From an uncultured Candidatus Saccharibacteria bacterium (GTDB lineage Bacteria; Patescibacteriota; Saccharimonadia; Saccharimonadales; UBA4665): a stretch of 11,620 bases of DNA. A model generated the notes under the pieces. It worked only from the letters and a program-made list of their open reading frames with translations, was not told the DNA's origin and made no database searches. Shown piece by piece: positions 7,680 through 11,480 of the stretch (its first letter is position 1; each line of letters opens with the position of its first letter). The stretch spans positions 1-11,620 of the forward strand of contig CALKHY010000119.1 of assembly GCA_937988795.1 (NCBI GenBank), given 5' to 3'. Position numbers and translations under genes: made by a program.

Positions 7680-7789
7680 ATTCTACCTTGGGGTTCCGTG
7701 TGCCCGAGGGAAAAAGAGCAGCCCGAGCGAAAACCGCGTTTTTCGCCCGGCGCGACGAGAAAAAACCGCAGGTTTTGTCTCGTTACCAA
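7680..7789 (+). ncRNA. structured leader upstream of tRNA, two strong hairpins
   Basis: Two hairpins lie in tandem: 7723-7733 with 7740-7750 (11 positions, one A-C mismatch, 6-nt loop) and 7755-7767 with 7771-7783 (13 positions, one A-G mismatch, GCA loop). An outer helix CCTTGG (7686-7691) with CCAAGG (7786-7791) could close them and would include the first two bases of the tRNA. GCCCGAG occurs twice (7702-7708 region and 7721-7727 region). It may simply be removed by RNase P, or be an independent small RNA or an intergenic hairpin repeat. I recognise no known RNA family, including SRP RNA. Confidence 0.4.
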
Positions 7790-7866
7790 GGCAGGGTAGC
7801 TCAGCTGGTTAGAGCACGGGACTCATAAGCCCGGGGTCGCGAGTTCGATCCTCGCCCCTGCTACCA
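7790..7866 (+). tRNA. tRNA-Met(CAT), elongator type
   Basis: A complete 77-nt cloverleaf with encoded CCA: acceptor GGCAGGG with CCCTGCT (G-U at 1-72), D stem GCTC/GAGC, anticodon loop CTCATAA (anticodon CAT), variable loop GGGTC, T arm GCGAG-TTCGATC-CTCGC, discriminator A. It lacks the initiator C1-A72 mismatch, so it is an elongator Met or, less likely, an Ile2 tRNA that TilS would modify; the acceptor and GGTTAGAGCAC pattern look more like Met. Oddity: the last anticodon-stem pair, 31-39, is A-G instead of a Watson-Crick pair. Confidence 0.93.
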
Positions 7867-7904
7867 AAATAAGAAGTTCCTCATTTAGAGGGACTTTTTA
7901 TTTT
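7866..7904 (+). terminator. strong hairpin terminator after tRNA-Met
   Basis: Positions 7866-7882 pair without gaps to 7888-7904 (17 pairs, two of them G-T) around the loop ATTTA. A and T runs at the base make it usable in both directions. It begins on the last base of the tRNA CCA. Confidence 0.8.
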
Positions 7905-7918
7905 GGCCATTTGACTAT

Positions 7919-8046
7919 CCCGGACTCACGACCCCGCGGGCGTCGCGCATATTGTCAAATCTATCTGATTTGACAATATCTAGCTGATGGCGGAATAGCG
8001 AAGCTAGTCTGCCATCAAGCGTTGCCTCGATCCTCGCCCCCCTGCT
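7919..8046 (+). pseudogene. partial tRNA copy split by a 79-nt structured insert
   Basis: Segments of the tRNA-Met just upstream recur here in order: GGACTCA (7922-7928, as 7819-7825), GTCGCG (7942-7947, as 7836-7841), and, after a jump, TCGATCCTCGCCCC (8027-8040, an exact 14-nt copy of 7845-7858) followed by CCTGCT. The 5' half of a tRNA is not present. The stretch 7948-8026 that separates the two parts has no counterpart in the tRNA and is highly structured. Possible origins are a decayed tandem tRNA, an attachment-site duplication at a tRNA 3' end (the repeats are 182 bp apart), or a fused small element. Confidence 0.45.
7949..8017 (+). ncRNA. hairpin plus pseudoknot-type structure
   Basis: A perfect 13-bp hairpin (7949-7961 with 7967-7979, loop TATCT) is directly followed by two interleaved helices: CTAGC (7980-7984) with GCTAG (8003-8007), and TGATGGC (7985-7991) with GCCATCA (8011-8017). 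The a-b-a'-b' order is that of an H-type pseudoknot or of two mutually exclusive hairpins. No known RNA family is recognised and transcription is not shown. Confidence 0.4.
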
Positions 8047-8069
8047 TGGACAACAAACAACAATAAGCT

Positions 8070-8097
8070 TTTTCATTCAATCCATAGGCAATATACT
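8070..8097 (+). promoter_or_regulatory. promoter of the 147-aa membrane protein gene
   Basis: TTTTCA (8070-8075), 16-nt spacer, TATACT (8092-8097). The start codon is 32 nt beyond the -10. A TTGACA at about 8108 has no matching -10 before the ATG. The ribosome binding site is weak (AGCGAG). Confidence 0.4.
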
Positions 8098-8129
8098 GAA
8101 GGTATTATTGACAGCGAGTTCTTACCCAT

Positions 8130-8573
8130 ATGGACGACAAACCCAAACCCTATCCCGATCCCGACGCCGTACAGCGGTCGTTTGACATAGAACCCGAGGA
8201 AGCGGACAAGCCCCAACCCTTGCCCATACCGACAAACCAGCCGCCAAAACCAGCGGAAAAACCGCGCCGCTTTACCTGGCTTGTTATTGTACTCTGGGCC
8301 GTTGCCTTGCTCTGCCTTGGCCCCATCCTTCTAATCGGCGCCATAAAGCTGCAATTTGCAGGCGCCACCGACCCGATCGCAGGATTGGTGCTGTGGATGC
8401 ACCTGCTTCCGGTATACGCATTCATGCCCTATTTCGCCTGGCCCGGCGTGGTGGCGAGCGCGCTCCTGATCATCTTCGACGGCAACATCTGGCGCAAAAT
8501 TCTAGCCTGTCTTATTGCAGCCGCGTTCTCCATGGGCCTGCTGATGGCGCACGCCCTGTCTTCGTTGCCGTAA
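8130..8573 (+). CDS. proline-rich polytopic membrane protein (unknown function)
   Basis: The product is 147 aa and I do not recognise its family. Residues 1-47 are hydrophilic and unusually rich in Pro, Asp and Glu (KPYPDPDAV, PQPLPIPTNQPPKPAEKP), ending in the basic PRRFTW that should anchor the N-terminus inside. Hydrophobic segments follow at about 50-72, 84-115 (possibly two, broken by HLLPVYAFMPYFAWPG) and 122-142. The frame looks genuine: it starts behind a plausible promoter, and its stop is only 8 nt from the stop of the convergent YbaK-family gene, with no terminator between, so the two transcripts probably overlap antisense at their 3' ends. Confidence 0.65.
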   Translation: MDDKPKPYPDPDAVQRSFDIEPEEADKPQPLPIPTNQPPKPAEKPRRFTWLVIVLWAVALLCLGPILLIGAIKLQFAGATDPIAGLVLWMHLLPVYAFMPYFAWPGVVASALLIIFDGNIWRKILACLIAAAFSMGLLMAHALSSLP

Positions 8574-8581
8574 GCGCACCC

Positions 8582-9073
8582 CTATTCTTTGGATTTTGCC
8601 AGATACTCTACAACGGTTACATTAGGCACTTTTGTAAATTCTTGCGGATTAATGATGATTTTGCTCGAGCGGTTGCCGCCGCCGATGACCACTTCGGCCT
8701 GTTCCATAACTGCCGCATCCACGTAAATCGGCAGATCTTCGGGCAGGCCTATGGGTGTAACACCGCCAATTTCCATGCCGGTCAGTTCGCGCGTTTGCTC
8801 GGCTGTGGCAAACGATGCCTTGCGCACACTCATAAGCTTGCGCACAACGTTATTAACATCAAGTTTGGTTGTGGCCAACACTACGCAGCAACAAAATTTC
8901 GGCTCCCCACCCTTGCTCGCCACAATAATCGCATTCGCCGACTGGCCAAGCCGGAAGTTATACGCCTCACAGAACTGCGCCGTATCCGCCAGCGTCGGGT
9001 CACAGTCCATTACCTTGTACTTGAGACCCAGCGCATCCAGTGCTGCCTGCACTTTTCCAAGAACAACTGTCAT
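8582..9073 (-). CDS. YbaK/EbsC-family aminoacyl-tRNA deacylase
   Basis: This family (YbaK, ProXp, the INS domain of ProRS) hydrolyses mischarged aminoacyl-tRNAs such as Cys-tRNA-Pro or Ala-tRNA-Pro and acts in the cytosol. The 163-aa product is of usual length. Family features are visible: the AIIVASKGGEPKF strand pair, DVNNVVRKL, the helix RKASFATAEQTRELTGMEIG leading to GGVTPIGL (103-110), then LPIYVDAAVMEQAEVVIGGG and SSKIIINPQEF near the C-terminus. The specific substrate cannot be read from sequence alone. Oddity: three consecutive cysteines (61-63) in a core strand. It is preceded by its own extended -10 promoter that touches a terminator, and it is 8 nt from the convergent 147-aa gene. 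Confidence 0.88.
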   Translation of the reverse strand: MTVVLGKVQAALDALGLKYKVMDCDPTLADTAQFCEAYNFRLGQSANAIIVASKGGEPKFCCCVVLATTKLDVNNVVRKLMSVRKASFATAEQTRELTGMEIGGVTPIGLPEDLPIYVDAAVMEQAEVVIGGGNRSSKIIINPQEFTKVPNVTVVEYLAKSKE

Positions 9074-9079
9074 GTGGCC

Positions 9080-9088
9080 AGTATAGCA
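9080..9088 (-). promoter_or_regulatory. extended -10 promoter of the YbaK-family gene (leaderless type)
   Basis: On the minus strand TGCTATACT is followed by GGCCAC and then the ATG at 9073. Six nucleotides between the -10 and the start codon leave no 5' UTR. The TGC of the extended motif is also the last three bases of the terminator hairpin at 9086-9122. Confidence 0.65.
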
Positions 9089-9122
9089 AAAAGTCCTGGC
9101 TTAAAACCCCAGGACTTTTTGC
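9086..9122 (-). terminator. hairpin terminator of the 30-codon gene
   Basis: A perfect 14-bp inverted repeat (9086-9099 with 9109-9122) with a 9-nt loop; on the minus strand the GC-rich part is followed by TTTTT inside the stem. It ends the unit that starts at the promoter near 9300 and insulates the YbaK-family gene. It is nearly symmetrical and could work in both directions. Confidence 0.75.
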
Positions 9123-9137
9123 TTAGAGTTTTTGGCT

Positions 9138-9230
9138 TTAGTCAGAGAATACCCTGTCTATTTCCAGTATTCTCTGGTCGTTTGTTGGCAGTAATTCAAA
9201 GCTTAACCCACTTTTTGTTTTGAGCGTCAT
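9138..9230 (-). CDS. 30-aa small protein with own promoter and terminator
   Basis: The ATG at 9230 opens a 30-codon frame beginning MTLKTKSGLSFELL and ending EIDRVFSD, stop TAA. A ribosome binding site GAGAGGG (minus strand, 9239-9245) stands 8 nt before the ATG. Near-consensus promoter elements lie about 70-95 nt upstream and a hairpin terminator begins 16 nt after the stop. The peptide is soluble, with alternating charge, no signal peptide and no membrane segment; I know no homologue. An inverted repeat CAGAGAATA/TATTCTCTG (9143-9151 with 9168-9176) lies in its 3' part. It could be a small regulatory protein, an antitoxin- or modulator-like peptide, or a leader peptide; a non-coding RNA with a chance ORF is the main alternative. 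Confidence 0.5.
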   Translation of the reverse strand: MTLKTKSGLSFELLPTNDQRILEIDRVFSD

Positions 9231-9276
9231 TGCTCTTACCCTCTCTTTTTTTGTTTTTATTTGTTTAAATTTTTGT

Positions 9277-9326
9277 TTGTGATATCACAACACTACTTAT
9301 TTTACATAATTCTTATGTTTTGTCAA
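9277..9326 (-). promoter_or_regulatory. near-consensus promoter with two operator-like palindromes
   Basis: Minus strand: TTGACA (9321-9326), 16-nt spacer, TAAAAT (9299-9304). The spacer, with its edges, is filled by ACATAA-TTC-TTATGT (9304-9318), a perfect 6+3+6 dyad. Just after the expected start point lies TTGTGATATCACAA (9277-9290), a perfect 14-bp palindrome. Both sites are where a repressor would block polymerase. The following leader to 9246 is very A-rich on the transcribed sense. Confidence 0.65.
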
Positions 9327-9408
9327 GGTTTTCGTGTTGTGCTCACTCATCATCAGTGTAGCAAGCCACAAGCGCTATGCAAGCCGAATATTTTACGAAC
9401 AAACACGG

Positions 9409-9417
9409 TTATCCACA
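9409..9417 (+). promoter_or_regulatory. single DnaA-box match
   Basis: TTATCCACA matches the DnaA-box consensus exactly and sits beside a strongly AT-rich stretch (about 9241-9320). Only one box was seen and none of dnaA, dnaN or gyrB is near, so an origin is not supported; a 9-mer of this degeneracy can occur by chance in a window of this size. Confidence 0.2.
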
Positions 9418-9421
9418 GATA

Positions 9422-9610
9422 TCAAACACTATGTGACTTCAGCAACTCATAAATAAGAAACGCCGGCCAGACAAAGGCCTTTAAGATGCCTAGTATGCCT
9501 TGCCAAAAACCATCAGCTGTTTGGATGTAATAGACGGCCGCACCAATAAATCCCAGACAGTAAATCGCACCGCCTCCGCCGCCCTGCTTGATAACTTTTA
9601 CCTTTTCCAT
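9422..9610 (-). CDS. 62-aa glycine-rich small membrane protein
   Basis: A short conserved-looking membrane protein: basic N-terminus with a glycine run (KQGGGGGAIYCLGFIGAAVYY), one hydrophobic segment (about 14-30), a short polar hinge, then an amphipathic/hydrophobic segment ending in FVWPAFLIYELL. I recall similar uncharacterised small proteins in several bacterial phyla, but no function. GGTGA a few nucleotides before the ATG serves as ribosome binding site, and an extended -10 (TGGTATGCT, 9622-9630) lies just upstream; another TATAAT is at 9652-9657. It follows the VTT-family gene by 55 nt. Confidence 0.7.
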   Translation of the reverse strand: MEKVKVIKQGGGGGAIYCLGFIGAAVYYIQTADGFWQGILGILKAFVWPAFLIYELLKSHSV

Positions 9611-9621
9611 ACTTTCACCAT

Positions 9622-9630
9622 AGCATACCA
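9622..9630 (-). promoter_or_regulatory. extended -10 promoter of the 62-aa membrane protein
   Basis: TGGTATGCT on the minus strand, 11 nt before the ATG at 9610, with the ribosome binding site GGTGA between them, giving a leader of only a few bases. TATAAT at 9652-9657 is an alternative -10 with a longer leader. Confidence 0.4.
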
Positions 9631-9665
9631 GTACTACGCTGTCGGTCTGGAATTATACAAACAAG

Positions 9666-10334
9666 TCAATCGTGCACTCTATGCTTCTGTCTGGCCCAAA
9701 TAATTGCCGCTATGGCGACGAGGACCAAAAAGATGATTGCTGCTGCCCCAAAGTCTCTGGCGCGGACGCCGGCCCAGGCGTACACCAGGCACACCGGCAA
9801 CAGTCCTGCCACTGCCGCGAGCAGCGACTTGCCGAATGACAGCCCGGATGTGCCAGCCGCGATAGCGGTTGTTTCGGCCAGGATCGGCACCGGCCGGGTT
9901 ATGACGATGGCGAGCAGCCCCCACTTTTGCAGCACGCGGGCCGCGCGGGCTGTCTCTTCTGGCATGAGCAACCTCCGAATAGCCGGCGAGGTACGGCGCC
10001 CCAGCCAGAAAGCCAGCGCAAAGCCCAGCAGGCTGCCGGCGAGCGAAAGCATAGCGCCGGCAAACAGGCCGAACAGCGCACCGTGCGCCGTCATGATGAG
10101 ACTTGATGGCACCGGCAACAGTACATCGGCAGCCAGCAGACCAACCCCCAAGAGGGGCTGATAGGTACCGCCCGATAATCCCGATAATACAGAAGTGTCG
10201 GTCAACACCGGCACCTGTAAAGCCTCAATGACAACGTAAACGAGCAAAAGGAACGCAGAAACCGCGCCAACAAACAGCCAATAGCGGTTGAACTTGGGCG
10301 TGGCTCGTTTTACCTTTGGCACAACAAAAATCAA
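9666..10334 (-). CDS. VTT/TVP38-DedA-type membrane protein
   Basis: Proteins of this superfamily sit in the cytoplasmic membrane with re-entrant loops; characterised DedA members are linked to lipid-carrier recycling, proton motive force and envelope homeostasis. The 222-aa frame has hydrophobic segments at about 20-38, 60-80, 84-112, 140-160, 168-190 and 198-214. The two re-entrant signatures are clear: LPVPSSLIMTAHGALFG (73-89) and VITRPVPILAETTAIAAG (144-161), the latter carrying the conserved Arg and Pro residues. Start choice is uncertain: TTG at 10334 or GTG at 10322, neither with a good ribosome binding site. It is followed by the 62-aa membrane protein on the same strand. The exact substrate is unknown. 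Confidence 0.85.
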   Translation of the reverse strand: MIFVVPKVKRATPKFNRYWLFVGAVSAFLLLVYVVIEALQVPVLTDTSVLSGLSGGTYQPLLGVGLLAADVLLPVPSSLIMTAHGALFGLFAGAMLSLAGSLLGFALAFWLGRRTSPAIRRLLMPEETARAARVLQKWGLLAIVITRPVPILAETTAIAAGTSGLSFGKSLLAAVAGLLPVCLVYAWAGVRARDFGAAAIIFLVLVAIAAIIWARQKHRVHD

Positions 10335-10446
10335 AACATAAGCTGCCCCATGCCGCTGCCGGATACCTTACTAGCGCCTGAGGAGTGCCGCAAACTTAAC
10401 GATGAACGCTACTTGTAACTATATCTGACAAAACTAGGACAGGAGT

Positions 10447-10555
10447 GCTTTCACTTTGCGAAAGCCGCTGCGCTCCGTGCTCGATGCGAGCATCTGTGCG
10501 CAGAGCTTGCGAACGCACTTGCAATCTTAAAAATTTTGCCGTTGGCAAAATTTTT
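10447..10555. repeat. cluster of hairpins between VTT gene and tRNA-fMet
   Basis: Three dyads in a row: GCTTTC/GAAAGC (10447-10465), a nested stem CTGCGC/GCGCAG (10468-10503) holding TGCTCG/CGAGCA (10478-10492), and a perfect 12-bp hairpin (10529-10540 with 10544-10555, loop GTT). AGGAGTGC occurs at 10381 and again at 10441. The gene-free stretch 10335-10623 contains only this cluster and the tRNA terminator. It resembles an intergenic palindromic repeat of the REP kind; whether it recurs in the genome cannot be seen here. Confidence 0.45.
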
Positions 10556-10583
10556 GGTCGCAGATTCAAGCCACGTCCCCAGA

Positions 10584-10616
10584 CAAAGAAAATACCCTAG
10601 GCTTTCGCCTGGGGTA
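10584..10616 (-). terminator. intrinsic terminator of tRNA-fMet
   Basis: On the minus strand a 10-bp stem (10607-10616 with 10593-10602, one G-T pair) closes a GAAA tetraloop and is followed by TTTTCTTTG. It lies 7 nt after the tRNA CCA. Confidence 0.85.
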
Positions 10617-10623
10617 CTTACTT

Positions 10624-10698
10624 TGGTTGCGGGGGCAGGACTCGAACCTGCGACCTCGTGGTTATGAGCCACGCGAGCTGCCGCTGCTCCACCCCGCG
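10624..10698 (-). tRNA. initiator tRNA-fMet(CAT)
   Basis: A 75-nt cloverleaf with encoded CCA. Initiator hallmarks: the unpaired C1-A72 at the acceptor end (CGCGGGG with CCCCGCA), anticodon CAT in loop CTCATAA, and G-C pairs at 30-40 and 31-39. The third usual G-C pair, 29-41, is U-A here (stem CGTGG/CCACG). The D loop is short (AGCGGCA, 7 nt). It has its own strong promoter and terminator, so it is a single-gene unit. Confidence 0.97.
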
Positions 10699-10748
10699 AT
10701 AACTATCCCAAATACCCTCATTGTCAGGCTTTCTACCCGACTAGCAAT

Positions 10749-10777
10749 ATCATACCAAACAGAAGTAACTTTGTCAA
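10749..10777 (-). promoter_or_regulatory. consensus promoter of tRNA-fMet
   Basis: TTGACA (10772-10777), 17-nt spacer, TATGAT (10749-10754), with a TGG extension before the -10. The start point near 10742 leaves about 44 nt of leader before the tRNA. It lies directly behind the stop codon of the PIN toxin gene. Confidence 0.85.
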
Positions 10778-10788
10778 TCCTCCCAGCA

Positions 10789-11184
10789 CTACTCTAGGAT
10801 CAACAGCTTGTCGCCGAAAATGTCGCTTAGTGCCTTAAAATCTTTATCAAAAGTCACCAATGTGCCGCCAGTCTCCTTGGCCAAAGCGGCAATCCATATG
10901 TCGTTTTGCGACAATACGCGCCCTTTTTGCACACAGATCAGCTGCAGTTCTGCATATATAACCGAAGTTTGCAATGTGGGACATAACACCTGGACATTGG
11001 GCTGCGATAGCAGGGTTTGCAGCCTGGATTCGTTCTCGGCCCGACGCGAACCTCTAACAAATCCAAAACGCAGCTCGGCAACAACAGGCAACGGTATCAG
11101 CAGCTCTGCAGCATTATCCAGAATATCAGTGGCGGACTGAACGCCCATATCTATGGCGCTATAGACATTTGTATCGATGATCAT
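10789..11184 (-). CDS. vapC: PIN-domain ribonuclease toxin (VapC/FitB type)
   Basis: PIN toxins cut RNA, often tRNA or rRNA, in a Mg2+-dependent way when freed from their antitoxin. The 131-aa length is typical. The acidic active-site residues appear intact: Asp4 in MIIDTNVYSA, Glu37 in PVVAELRFG, Asp95 in LSQNDIWIAALA and Asp113 (with Asp115) in LVTFDKDF. Its ATG overlaps the antitoxin stop by ATGA, so translation is coupled. Which RNA it cleaves cannot be said; it sits next to the initiator tRNA gene, and initiator tRNA is a known VapC target in enterobacteria, but adjacency alone is not evidence. Confidence 0.93.
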   Translation of the reverse strand: MIIDTNVYSAIDMGVQSATDILDNAAELLIPLPVVAELRFGFVRGSRRAENESRLQTLLSQPNVQVLCPTLQTSVIYAELQLICVQKGRVLSQNDIWIAALAKETGGTLVTFDKDFKALSDIFGDKLLILE

Positions 11185-11444
11185 AAGCCCATTTCGCGTT
11201 TGGCGATCTCTTTCTGTCTTTTGTCATCTTCCGCTAACGCCTTTAGCGTATCGTCATCCATCGTGTTGCCGCCAATAAACCAAGCCAGGGATTCGCGCAA
11301 GGTTTGGTTAGGCTTGCCTGCCCGCTCGGACAGCTCGTCAATAATTACCTGATTCAGGCTTTTGCCACTCAGGCGTGCTTTCTTGCGCAAATACCGGTCG
11401 ACCTGCTCCGGAACGTTACGGATAGTGTATTGTACCGCCTTCAT
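11181..11444 (-). CDS. vapB: ribbon-helix-helix antitoxin (VapB/FitA type)
   Basis: The 87-aa product neutralises the PIN toxin and should bind its own operator. Residues 3-45 fit a ribbon-helix-helix fold: strand VQYTIRNVP, helix EQVDRYLRKKARLSG, then KSLNQVIIDELSERAG. The C-terminal part (about 50-87) with WFIGG and an acidic/basic helix would wrap the toxin. The open frame extends 23 codons further to 11513, but those would be encoded by the operator palindrome and the promoter, so the ATG at 11444 is chosen; TATCAT ends 6 nt before it. Confidence 0.9.
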   Translation of the reverse strand: MKAVQYTIRNVPEQVDRYLRKKARLSGKSLNQVIIDELSERAGKPNQTLRESLAWFIGGNTMDDDTLKALAEDDKRQKEIAKREMGL

Positions 11445-11480
11445 GCATGCATGATAGCATGCATGAAGGCATTGTGTCAA
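11437..11480 (-). promoter_or_regulatory. vapBC promoter embedded in a perfect palindrome
   Basis: A perfect 14-bp inverted repeat (11437-11450 with 11457-11470) has a 6-nt spacer, and that spacer is exactly the -10 hexamer TATCAT (minus strand, 11451-11456, preceded by TGC). TTGACA lies at 11475-11480 with an 18-nt gap. The left arm covers the vapB start codon. This is the expected layout of an autoregulated toxin-antitoxin operator, with antitoxin binding masking the -10 and the start point. Confidence 0.85.

Noticed and set aside
7095..7799. 234-aa plus-strand frame opposite tilS reaching the tRNA leader
   Set aside because: Antisense shadow of tilS; its 3' part runs through structured non-coding sequence.
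8393..9223. 276-aa plus-strand frame
   Set aside because: It overlaps the 147-aa gene out of frame and runs antisense through the YbaK-family gene and the terminator.
9241..9420. Possible replication origin (AT-rich stretch plus a perfect DnaA box)
   Set aside because: Only one box, no dnaA/dnaN/gyrB neighbours, and the AT-rich part is explained by the promoter and leader of the mini-gene.
9261..9452. 63-aa plus-strand frame in the AT-rich region
   Set aside because: It lies over the minus-strand promoter and palindromes and has no ribosome binding site; the Phe/Tyr/Leu content comes from T-rich DNA.
10451..10672. 73-aa minus-strand frame beginning MAHNHEVAGSSPAPATK
   Set aside because: Its N-terminus is a translation of the tRNA-fMet gene, a well-known type of spurious ORF, and the rest translates the terminator and hairpins.
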